A stretch of 64,000 nt of DNA, taken from positions 138,888-202,887 of the forward strand of contig QKWP01000565.1 in assembly GCA_003550325.1 (NCBI GenBank), in the 5' to 3' direction. Position 1 is the first letter of the stretch. Every line of letters begins with the position of its first letter. Source of the DNA: Gigaspora rosea. Taxonomy: Eukaryota > Glomeromycota > Glomeromycetes > Diversisporales > Gigasporaceae. The notes below the pieces were generated by a model, which made no database searches, was not told where the DNA came from, and worked only from the letters and a program-made list of their open reading frames with translations. The translations under genes were made by a program, and so were the position numbers. Shown piece after piece: positions 21,373 to 32,552 of the stretch.

Positions 21373-23418
21373 TTAGATAAGGTAATTAAAACTCATCTCA
21401 TAAGCAATTAATGCATCATTTGAATAATCTTGATTTATTGTTGATCTAAAATGATTAGCATTAGAAAAATCAAAAATTCCGAGTCCGAATTGACTATCGT
21501 AGATAGAAGACTGATTTTCACCAATAAACAAAAGGTTATTTATGATATCGTTATTGACTTGTTGTTATGCTTGAATTGGCAAATCAAGATCATTTGAATT
21601 GGGAGAACTATCGCTGCTAGAAATTATTGATAAGTCGGGACTAGAGTTTAGACCCGGGCTGTAGTAAACCGGGTCACCCGTGTCAAAACGGTTCACCCGG
21701 GTCAAGATTTTACAACCCGGGTCAAAATCGGGTTTAAGATCATAGAAGGGCATTCATTCGATTGGTTAAGTTTTATAGGTATATCCATGATGTCCGTGAT
21801 AATTTTACACTGTATAATAAGTAGCTGCGCAACGTAGTTGCGCGAAACCAGGAACGGGGAAGTCAGTATGTTATGATGCCGGATATTATGTACAGATAGA
21901 ATTATCTAACATATTTTTTCTAAACGCCCATTAGATTTTGTTTATATAACTATTGTAACCATCCGGATAGTTTATGGTAGTCAAATTTTGATTTGCAATC
22001 GGGTTAAGGCATATATGTTCAGTGTCAATTTCATATTTTTATTTTATAAAATTAATATATGCAAATTACGTGAGGTCACGAATTATTTGGATCCGAGTCA
22101 GGATATCACTTAATTTGTCTGATTATTTATGCAATCAATTTAAGAGTTAGTTTACGAAGCAATGTAGAGAAGGCATCGATAAGGTATTAATTTTAAGGTT
22201 ATCTAATGCGAGAACAATAATAATAGTTTTTAAGGGCCAATGAGATGTTAGTAAAATTAACAAATGCAACATCAATAAATTATTTTGTAGTGATGAATAA
22301 GATTAATCCGAGTATAACGGTAAGAGTAATGAGGTTTTATAACGTAACTTCGTCATAAAGGCTTTGAAAAATCGATTACGCTAAAATAATTGAGAAAAAT
22401 AGAGCTATTTGCTCTAGACATCCGAAAGCCCACAAGACATTCTTTACTATTAATTAAATATAAATAACCCCTGTCACTATCTGATTACTATTCTGATCAT
22501 AAGATCTTAAAAATTAATTCTTATATGGTACCGCATATAGTTTTTATTTTGCATAGTTGACCGAACACTCCAATTTTTCGCACGCACGGTAATCATTATT
22601 AGCATCACACTTTGATCTTGTGATCTGTTCACCCAATAATCCACAGTTTGAAGAGGTTCACTTCTCTCAACTCCAGGACCCTTATATGCAACCCGTTTTC
22701 ACCCGGGTCACCCGATTTCAAATCACACGGGTGACCCGGGTGACAATTTTGCATCCGGGTCTAACCTCTAGTCGGGACTCGGGTAGGTATTTTGATTGTT
22801 AAGAAATTCAGTCCAATCAGCAAATAAATCAAGGTTAAAAATTGGTGAATTTATATCAATATCGTTTGGATCGTCAAATAATTCGGAATAATCATCAGGA
22901 GTAACTTGTTTAGATGTGAATGATTCAAATTGATGTTTTGCGGATTTATTATCAGATCTCATAGATTTAGGAGTTGTAACTTTACGAGCAGTTGGTTTAT
23001 CAAATGAAATAAATTTCCATTTGTCTTTTTTACTTTGAGATTTTGATTTAGGAAATAGTTCATTACGATAATTGAATGCCTCTTTTGCAATTCTCTTATA
23101 TTCATTTTTTACTTCTTCAGGTTCTTGTTCCCATGATCGAGACGCTATCGGGGAGATAATACTCATTGGCAAGTTATAACCGCCAGCACGAGCAGTTTCA
23201 ACAAACAATTTTCGATAGATCATAAAGGCATTGGGAGTTTTAGGAACACGACCATCAGGGTGTAAAATAACCAAATCCTGTGATTTAATTTCTGGTGGAA
23301 ATGGAATTTTAATAAGTTGCGAATCATCGATCACCTGACTTTGGACCACAGGGTCGTTTCCTGAGTTTATGAAGACGCAAGCACGATTAACAAAAACGCT
23401 AGTTTGATATTCGCTCAT
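21373..23418 (-). pseudogene. MATA-HMG transcription factor gene, split by a transposon
   Basis: The first part (23418-22771) encodes 216 residues. An HMG box spans about residues 57-125, with the fungal mating-type pattern RVPKTPNAFMIYRK, a central SPIASRSWEQEPEEVKNEYK and basic YRNELFPKSKSQ. Such proteins bind DNA in the nucleus and occur in dozens of copies in Rhizophagus. The frame stops right after YPSPD because a hAT-like element (21642-22770) was inserted. Past the element, the second copy of the 8-bp duplication rejoins the frame: 22 residues (beginning LSIISSS, ending DLPIQA), then a TAA at 21567-21565, then 63 more open codons (FGLGIFDFSN within) to a stop at 21375-21373. The ancestral protein was thus about 302 residues. 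The HMG box is intact, so the truncated 216-residue form might still bind DNA if expressed. Confidence 0.85.
21634..22778. mobile_element. hAT-like non-autonomous element inside the HMG gene
   Basis: The target duplication gtcgggac is exact (21634-21641 and 22771-22778). The element is 21642-22770, 1129 bp. Ends are tagagtttagacccggg and, in reverse complement, tagaggttagacccgga, fitting the hAT tip consensus YARNG. Both subterminal zones are packed with gggtcaccc / gggtgaccc words, likely transposase sites by analogy with other hAT elements. There is no transposase ORF. The interior includes a degraded arm of the foldback element seen at 6018-6649 (here about 22335-22572, sharing ggtaccgcatatagttttt and cgctaaaataattgag). 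Confidence 0.9.
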
Positions 23419-24204
23419 GTTTTTAAAATTATTTTAGAGTTTTTATGTTTTAAATATCAGTTTTTATTTGCTTTATGAAGATAGAATAATTCTAATTTCT
23501 TTCTTTTTATATTTTTTTTTGACCCCGAACTTTTTCTAATTATTACAATTCATAAACAGATTTTTATGATTAAATATGGAGATTGTTCAGTTCTCTTGGA
23601 TTTATAATGTGACGTTATTTTGTGATTACCCTAATTATTCTAATTGTTCTAAATTTAACTTATTACTGGTGCGCTTGGAATAATATTTTATATTCCGAAA
23701 AATGTGGTGTCATGTCTTAATTTAAACACAAACCATGAATATTCTGTATATAGTATATTTTGTTACACTCAGCCACTCAAAAGTATTTATATGCAGCGAC
23801 ACCCAAAATGTGAGTCACAAAGGATGTTAAAAGCTCGAGTTTTTTGTTATTTTATTTGTCACGAAACATTACATGTGTTGTGTTTTAAGCTGATGGTTCA
23901 TGTAACGTTCAGTGGCAAATAAGAAACTCAAAAAACTTGGGTCATTTAACATCCCTTCATGTTATTGTATTTAATATGGTACTTTGGCAAAGTAGTGCAA
24001 GTAGTGCCCAGTTTAATTCCAATAGCAAGTTATATCTTCGATGGGACGAAGGTTTAATATAATAAAGCCTTAAAAAGTTTTTTTTTTTTACTTGAAGATT
24101 GTCCGTATTATATAGTTGTGTTTGGGTTTTTACACTCGAATTAAACCTGTAATTACAGGATTAAAAGGAAACGATAATTATATAATTTAAATTTTGCAAA
24201 TTAT
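23419..24204. other. Upstream of the HMG relic; intergenic
   Basis: No further gene. Open stretches at 23704-23922 show no recognisable domain. Confidence 0.35.
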
Positions 24205-24372
24205 CAAAAAAAGAAATCGCTTGCGATTTCTAGGATTTCTAGGATTTCTAGGATTTCTAGATGATTAAAACTACTCCGATATGACAATTTCATACTCCTG
24301 TACTCAGACATTGGAGTATTTTAAGATCGAAAATCATCTAGAAATCGCAAGTGATTTCTTTCTTTTTTTTTG
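24205..24372. mobile_element. Small hairpin element with ttctaggatt tandem units
   Basis: The ends caaaaaaagaaatcgcttgc and, in reverse complement, caaaaaaaaagaaagaaatc are inverted, continuing as gcgatttctag / ctagaaatcgc. Inside the left arm the 10-mer ttctaggatt is repeated. 168 bp; no clear target duplication. Confidence 0.6.
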
Positions 24373-25000
24373 ATGACAGAATATTGCAAACCGCAATAAT
24401 TATCCATTCCAAATTCGACCCAATTTAAATACAACAACTAGTGTATACATGTTTGTTCTGACGGTTCTTAAAGACTTTTAAATACTATAATATTTGTAAT
24501 TTTTATCATATGACTATTTTCATGATAATAAATATACATTAAACTACATATGGAAATAATAATATTCTTACATGCTTTCTAAAATTACGTTATTAATATT
24601 GTAATTGGTGGTTTGGTTGACGCTAATTTACATCATTCTTAATTGGTTTAAGGGGAGTTGTTACCTATGTTGTCGCGTCGTCTTTTTGCTGTTGATTTTC
24701 ATGGGTATCAGTTACACAGGGTTACTTTTGTCAATAAATCTTAAATTATTATAGCATAGTTTTCTATAAATAATTAATTAATAGACTTTCAGAATATGTG
24801 GCTTAAAAGGTTGGGTGATCCCAAAAATATAAATTATTCACGTCTTATTATGACGGAGATTTACGTGTTATTAATCACAATTTTTATCAAATTTATTTAT
24901 TTACTTTTTTATTTATAGTTATCTCCCTAGACTTTTTATTTATTTCCCCGAAAATTTTAAAAATATAAATGAAGATGGAGAAATGTGATGGATATAATTA
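24373..25000. other. AT-rich intergenic DNA
   Basis: No gene or repeat recognised. Confidence 0.35.
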
Positions 25001-25165
25001 GTCACACGAGTCCCGTCATGTCGTCATATGAAACGATAAATAACACATTTATTCCACTGTGTCATGGAAATAATCGAAGCATCTCGACGACGCATATATG
25101 GGCAAAGCATTGGGGAGATATTTCATTAGTTCCGACCGTCTCAGGGAATAAATAGTAATTCTTGC
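25001..25165. repeat. Dispersed repeat, copy 2 (first copy at 8255)
   Basis: Shares the order cacgagtccc-gtcatg-cgtcatatgaaacg ... atttattcc ... atatttcatta ... gggaataaatagta with 8257-8420. This copy lacks the strong central hairpin. Confidence 0.6.
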
Positions 25166-28100
25166 TTATAACCATCCTGAATAGGTTGTGGTTTTCAGCC
25201 ACATTTCTATTTAATAGGTGATAGTCGTGGTTCATAATCAGGACTTGCCTTTGAACAACCGGGACTACCACTGTAAGTGATTTTATGGTCCTCACTGTTC
25301 GAATGTTTCCTGCTAAATTATCATAATATTAATTAGCCCAGTATACACTGAGATTCTATAAAAAATGATTAGCTAACTATATAAAATTTGATATCAAAAA
25401 ACTAGAAATTTTATATATTAGCCAATTGTGTTTTAGTTATATTCCAACATATACTAGACCAATTTGAATGATCTAACTACTATTAGATGCATTCCAGTAT
25501 GCATAATAATTATTATTATAGTGACTAAAGCTAAAATTTTGAACATTTTATTATAAATATTAAAATTTTTTTAAAAAGTATTTTTTTAGATTTTTTATAA
25601 AAATTAAATACAACTTTTTTTAACAATCCTTTGCACCAAATTTTTCAAGAAAGCTGACCTATGAGAACTTTACAGTTATTATATTTAACATGCAACAAAT
25701 TTTTATTTCCAGTGGCTGGGGCTCAAGGCCATTTACTAAGTGTTTGGTTGTAACTGAAATAGGGCTGAAAAAGAGTTGAACCCACCTAAGTGAGGTCTTT
25801 CAGCAAAAGTTTGAGATGCTACTAAGCAAAAATGGAGCTAACTAGAGTTTTGTCAAGGCTTATAGTTGTGAAAGCAAACATAAATACTTGGTTAAATATT
25901 CCTTAAACCATCGGTTTTAACCGACAAATTTGTTTGCTAAAATAATTGAACAAAGTAAAATATTAAAATTTTTTTATGAAAATCTTTATTCTAACTAGTT
26001 AAAATGACTCCAAAGGCCCAAACTACACATTATGCTCAATTGACACAATATAGTATACTCAAAATGGTTTAAACAAAGAGCATAGGTTTGCATGATAGCT
26101 GTAAAGTGTGCTATTTTACCTGAACTTTTGAGTTATATTATCTTTTTCATATTGGCCAAAAAATCATTTCTGTAATATTGGTCATAAAGAATCTTTAATC
26201 AACTTTAATATCATATTGTCCCTTAAACTATCCAGCAGGCAAATTTGTTTGCTAAAATCTTTTTTTTTGATTTTAAACAAAGCAACTGTACCCCTTTTAT
26301 AAGCTAGAATTAAAGTATACCATTTTGCAGATCAACTTGTGATTTTATATCATGTGGTAGTGGTATATTAAAAGAAATATACATGCTAGTAGTACAGTGA
26401 TTATCTATCAATTACTATTAATTTACTATTAAAAAAAAAAGAAAAAATTGAAAAAAAATTATTATGAATAAGTTCCTACATTTCATATGATGATATTTTA
26501 TCTATGTCTATAATATTCATAACTAAATTATCAGAGCGATTGTAAAGCTTTGACCCAATAAACATTCTTTAACAAAAATACAAAATGTTTTGTGAAATTT
26601 TGCTTGTGATCTTTGCTTGTATCACATGGCATTTGCAATAACATACTATTGTATTGTCAAAAGCTCTGTGTTTCCAAAAGTTACTCTAATCAATTTCGAT
26701 TAGTCTTTTAATAAAAAAAAATTACCATACGTTTACTTTTCTTCCAATTATTTTAGTAGACAAATTTGCTCACTTAACTCAAATGGTTTAAGGAATAAAA
26801 GTACCTCTACATGACAATTGTAATGATTGTTATGTGAAGTCATATGAAGGTGCTTTTTTACTATTATACAGTATTTGACTATAAAGACTATATAACAATC
26901 AATTAATTTAGTTGATTTTTGGAGCAGTGTTAAGAAAGTTTTGCAAGATAAAAATTACATAACATCCAGCATGTTGTGTACTTTTATTTTAGCTTATAGA
27001 ATATGGGGTGCGTCTTAATAAAATTTAGAGCAATTGTACAAAAATTAGCCAAAAAACATTTTAGCTAACAAATTTGTCTACTAAACAGTTTAAGAGATAA
27101 TATTTTATATAGTGTAACTTTTTTAAGTCTTTACAACTTGGTGTATCCTCCTCCTACTTTTTTGGCATTTTTAAAATTTCAACAAAATAGGCATTTTGGT
27201 TTACTTCCTTTAAAAGATTAATAGTATTTACTTTTTTTAAATTGGAAATGCCTATTTGTTTGAAGTTAATATCATGAGTAGATTATTAGTTGCAATATAA
27301 ACAGTGAATAATATATCAAAGATATTTTGGATCCTTTACAAAAATTTCTTACAAACTTTGTTACAAGATGGTTTTTTATTGTTTCTGTTTTTCTTTTTCT
27401 TTGTTAAATACTATACATATTACTTGGGTAGAGTTTTTATATAGTATTATATAATTTTTATATTATATATATTTTATTTTGTATTTGTCAAGATTAGTCC
27501 TTTCTTTGTCTTGTTTCTTTTTCTTTTTGTTATTATATTTGGTATTTTATTTAGGTTTAATAGTTTTTTACCTTTTATACTTTCTTTATTTTTCAATTTT
27601 TTTCATTCTTGTGATAAATTTTGAGTAAAATCATTCTACTATTAAAGCTAAATAAGAAGAATTTAAAAAAAGATGGTCTTGACAAGGCTAACAGTGGCCA
27701 TTCAGTAAGTACAGAAAGAACTTGCAGAAAGTTGTGAGCTCTATATGAAAAGAACTAGTTGTTATAGCAGATTACATTTGGATATCTCAGTATTAAATAA
27801 GTTTTTATTAGAAAAGAGGAATTTAATTAGCAGCCCCATAATTGAAGTATAGTAAATTATCAGTAACTAAAATAATATAAATTTTCACTATCTTCTTAGT
27901 AAAAGCAAGATTGTCAGAAAAAAAAGATTTTTTGTAAAAATTAGATTAGAATTTAAATTTTGTGTTTATTAATAAAATAAATATAGGCGTGTTTTAGTAA
28001 ATTTTATAGTTTTAAATAGAAATCCAAAATTTAGTCTCAATTTCAGTTTATAATTATTTACTAGGAACCAGTAGCTAGTATAAGTCTAAGCTAATAACTA

Positions 28101-29499
28101 GCTTCTAAAAAGTCTTGTTATATATATTATATATGGATCAAATTATTTAGAGCTATTATATTCAAAAATACCAAAACTATATTTTTGATATTTTTTTATA
28201 AACATATTAAAGCATAATTTTGGTTATTAAAAGCCATAGAAATATAAGTTAGTTGCTTTGCTCCAGATAATAAAACTATTATTAAGATTGTATTAAAATA
28301 AAAATCCAAGTTTTGAACAATATTTATATATTATAATATACTATAGTTTGATGATTTGTCAAATACAAATAGCATCGATCACACTTTTTATGGTATAAAA
28401 ATTTGATCAGATGTTTCTAGACATTTTGGTCACATGTTGATTAGCCAATTAGATTATGGCCTTTAATTTTTAAAAATTTAAGAATTCATAGTAATGTACA
28501 ATGAAAATATTAAGTAATAAAAAATTCTTTAAACCTTTACAAATTTTTAAAATAAATAAAACTCAGTACAATACAACTTTATTTAATGTACTAAGATCAA
28601 TTACTTAGTACAAAATTTTACTATAATTCTTTTTTTGCAAAAAACAAATATGAAAATATCTTGCCAATTACTAATCTGAATTAAGCAATTTTTATACCAT
28701 TTGATTTGTCTTAATTATATGAATTAAATGGTATAAAGATCACCAAATTATAATTGACAAAACCTGAGATATCACTAATAATCCAATTTTTAAATTTCTA
28801 AAATTATCCTTATTAGTATCAAAATAGAACTTTGATTTTTTTTGACTGAAACCTACAAGATGCTCATAAAACTAATTATATTAATATAATATATTAAACA
28901 GATTAAATAAAAATCAAGCCCAAGAAATAATTTTGATAATATTAATTTTCTTAACTACTGATAAACTACTTGGATTTTGCCATTTTTTTCTTTACAAAAA
29001 CTTAAACTGACTTCCTTATATATATCAATCACTTGTGAATATATATTTAAATTCCACTACTTTTTTTTGGATAACTAGATCTTAAAAAAATATAAATTAC
29101 AAACTAGTTTTAGTTAGTAACTTTTTGTTTAACAATATGCAAAAAAAATTGGAATTTTAAGCTCTCTTTTACCACTCTTTTACCTTTTTTAAGAATGGTT
29201 GACAGGAGGAATTAAGTAAGATTAAATAATATAGGCATTTAACACTATCTATTCATATATCATTTAGTATTAAATTAATAAAAAATTTTTTTAAAACCCC
29301 CAAAACAATCACAATGTACAATGACATGCCTGAGAACCAATCAAATTCACAAAATCATATGTCGATTATTCTAGAATATGATTTCCTAATTTGGCAAATT
29401 GTCAGACTGTTATAATATAGAACATGTTCCAAATATATTTTTGTTCAAGTGTTCCAAGTTTAAATAATTTATAAATTAATTTAAAAATATATAATTAAC
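25166..29499. other. Large AT-rich gene-empty block of decayed repeats
   Basis: No open frame of note. The word gacaaatttgtttgctaaaa and variants recur at about 25928, 26238, 26758 (opposite strand) and 27065, each beside a ccttaaac-type stretch; the first two and last two are about 310 bp apart. At 27120-27290 a copy of repeat R1 is recognisable with many C-to-T and G-to-A type differences. The block looks like old transposons worn down by transitions. Confidence 0.5.
27120..27290 (+). repeat. Dispersed repeat R1, copy 2, transition-decayed
   Basis: Contains aaaatttcaacaaaataggc and attttggtttac where the better-kept copy (53235-53100, reverse) has aaaatttcaacaaagtgggc and attttggcttac. The order of blocks is preserved. 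Confidence 0.65.
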
Positions 29500-29580
29500 C
29501 TGCATAAATGGTTACGCTCCCAGATCGCCAAATGTAAGGTCGCCGGTTCAACACCTACTAGCAAACAAGAAAAAAATTAT
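29500..29580 (+). other. tRNA-like segment with a B-box
   Basis: The stretch tgcataaatggttacgctcc followed 30 bases later by ggttcaacacc resembles a degenerate A box and a good pol III B box (GGTTCRANNCC). A full cloverleaf cannot be folded: the T stem has two mismatches and the acceptor stem does not close. It may be a dead tRNA or the head of a SINE. Confidence 0.3.
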
Positions 29581-30046
29581 ACTCGATCACAAGACGGATA
29601 GGCTGAACTAGGGTGCCAGGACCATGGTTGGTTAATTTAACTATATTAATATACGATTGGTGCTAAATATGAAAAAATTGAATGCTTCTAGTGGAATTCT
29701 GGTTGAATTCCAGTTAAATAGAAATAAAGAATACTTCTGGTAGAATTCTGGTTGAATGGTAATATGATAAAATAGCAAGTTGTACAACCTGATAAAGGAA
29801 AAAGAATCTTAGATGAACTCAGGACGGTCCAGTTCTATACTAAAATAGAAGGTGACTGATAACTTTGGGAAGGCCAAAGAAAGGAAGTGCCAAGACTACC
29901 ATTTCCTTCCCTGCCTTGTCAGTACGGATGACCAGAGAACCTGGAAGAAGTTGGAAAACTGATACACCGCTGGCAGGCTGGGTAACTAAATGAGGAATAT
30001 CCAAGTAACTGAGTATAGAATTAGATTGTACAACTAATTTAGTATC
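29581..30046. other. Unassigned DNA
   Basis: A repeat of cttctagtggaattctggttg occurs at 29685 and again, diverged, at 29735. The GC-richer part at 29840-30040 has an 85-codon open stretch on the minus strand with no recognised domain; it may be a transposon remnant. Confidence 0.3.
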
Positions 30047-30459
30047 TAGAGATGTTAACGGAATGCTCCAGGGTGGTGTAGTGGTGGTATGGTGCATACT
30101 CTGGCAGAGTATCCCTTAACACCACACCACACTGAAGTATGAATCAAAGTATACTCCAAAGTGTAACCCAGAGTATAATCCATAGTATAACCTGAGTACT
30201 ATGTGCTAAGCACTATGTAATACTCTGGAGTTTATAGTACCGTATTTTTCCAAAAATATGCTACCTTATTTTGGGAAAATACGGTAAAAAATATATATAT
30301 ATTATAATCTATTTTGTATTAATAGTATTACTCCGGAGCAATTACTTCTATTAATAATATCTTAATAATCCGAGGTGGTGTTATGTCTAGACCACACCGG
30401 TATGGAGTGGGTTATACTCTACAGTTACTCTGGAGTACATTACTCTATTAACATCCCTA
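30047..30459. mobile_element. hAT-like MITE, tagNgatgttaa ends
   Basis: The left end tagagatgttaacggaatg and the right end in reverse complement tagggatgttaatagagtaa are inverted repeats related to the tip of the 4307-4502 element. The interior is rich in actccaga / ggagtat words in both orientations. The possible duplication (ttagtatc / tcagtagt) is too diverged to rely on. 413 bp. Confidence 0.6.
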
Positions 30460-32552
30460 TCAGTAGTATAATAAGAATGTATCACAAAAATTGTAATTAG
30501 AAAACATATGAGCTTAATAAAAAGATTGCTATCTGCGACCTTTGGGGATGAAAACCTGAAGGAAATTTCAAAAAAATAAATATATATATAAATATATTTT
30601 TTTAAGTGCTAAATTCATTTTTAAAAAAATTAAAATAGATTATTTTAATAGAAATTTAAGTAATTTTAATTTGAAAAATGTTCAAAATTGTTAAAATTAT
30701 CCTATATACAATACTGCTATAAATGGTAGTTATACAATATTTTATATCTTGCTTCAGTGTTTTTTTCTATTGCTCTAAGTCTTAAAAGTAAGTACCCAAG
30801 CATAATACTCATATTTATAGTTACAACTGAATCAATTATACACTAACTCTAACTATTGTCCTCCTCTAGAGATAGCCCTCAAAAAGATTAATTTGTGGGC
30901 TGTTAACTGGATAAAATACAGTATAGTCACAAATTTTATTTTATCTATTCAAAATTAGATAAGTCTTGACTACTCTAGTAGGTTTAGATCACACATAAAC
31001 TAGCTTAAACTTTCATTATTGCATGTAATTTATACATGTTGTACCTGTACAGAAGAAGTGTACTCTTTGTGCAGTAGTAATTTATTAAATTACTAATTAA
31101 GATATAAGCAAGACCTCACTTTAATATATAGAAAATGCCTACATATATACAGTACTTAAATATTATAGTTTGAATATTTTATGTACCGATACGGTATATC
31201 TTATCCATGTTATATAAGGTTCAATGTTTCACCTAATTCAATCCATCAATCGAACGATGCCTATCAAAAAACCTATAGTATATCTATCAAATAAACTTGA
31301 TTCAGCATTGTTACTACTTTTAACAAGTTTGCTTTAGAGGAAATCATTTCTACATTTAATGCATTTTGAGATATTGTTAACTGAGCAGAGACTAATTAAA
31401 ATCTCGATATAATGAATCAAAGTTCCGATCACACACTATAATTAATTCCGTTTGATATAATGAATGTACTAATAAACTCACAAATATTGCGGATTTTAGT
31501 CAATTTCTTTCTAATTGCACAAACAATACGTTATATCAAGAGTTACTATGTATTGCAAAAATTCGCAATAAAACAGTTACTTCTTTTACTATGATATTAA
31601 TTTTAATGTAAAATTGTATCCTCTCAGTAAAAACACATATATCAGATATATAAATACATAAATACGTAAATATGTATAGAAAAGTTTGATATAGCTCTCA
31701 AAACTATTATATACTTTTTGTTTTTTTATTTTTTTTTGCGCGGTTGGTAAATTTTTTTTTATAATATATGCTATTTTTTTAATTAAATTGGATTCTTTAA
31801 CTGTTTTGGTTCGTCGAAGTAAAACAGGTGACGTATTTACAGTGCATATATAACATTTATAACACTTGTCATATCGATACGTCATACAATTAATATCAAT
31901 TAAATATCATAAAATTAATTGAAATCCAATTAATGACGAAATAATTGCAATTAAGTGCAATTTTCTTTTTTTTTTTAAATATATAGGCTAATTACCAATC
32001 ATGGCTGCGCCATCAATCAATTAATTGAGATCAATTAACTGTCCCTGCAATCAATTATTCAGTAGACCTGATATTTTATGTTTAGAACTGATAGCGGTAA
32101 CGATAACGTCAACATCTATATACTGATACGGTTTTTTTTTGAAAAACTTATCTGGATAACGGGTTTTCTTTTTGTGGCACCCATTTCTTAACGACTTAAA
32201 AATATGGATTTACAAAAAACGTGCATCTAATTTAGAATTACGTATGATTACGTACTCAGCTTTTTTTAACACAGCCAGTAAGTGCATAGTAAATTTTAAG
32301 ACCTTTATTAGTAAAGCAGAAAGGTATTGATCGCCAGTAGCTTTAATTTTGATCGGTGATCGAAAGTACATACGCCCGTACCTAATTATTGGATCCATCA
32401 AGCTGATAACTTTGTTTTAGTGTAACGTTGCCATGAATAAATTTAGTGTACCTTAAATCATTACGTTTTTTATACAACTTACATTTTGTTTTCATTCATT
32501 TTTTTTTTATTATTTATTTATTATTTTATTTTTTTTACGTAAAAAAAGAGAC
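30460..32552. other. Intergenic region upstream of PAN2
   Basis: AT-rich with no recognised gene. Words such as ctcgatataatgaat and tttgatataatgaat at 31402-31470 resemble a worn mariner-type element. Poly-T at 32508-32520 lies shortly before the PAN2 start. Confidence 0.35.

Noticed and set aside
22620-22802. 60-codon plus-strand open frame
   Set aside because: Its RVTR repeats come from the subterminal array of the hAT-like element.
24205-24372. CRISPR-like array of ttctaggatt units
   Set aside because: Units are 10 bp, directly adjacent without spacers, and form one arm of a hairpin element in a eukaryotic genome.
29840-30097. 85-codon minus-strand open frame
   Set aside because: Composition is plausible, but no domain is recognised, there is no gene structure around it, and its start lies in a MITE.
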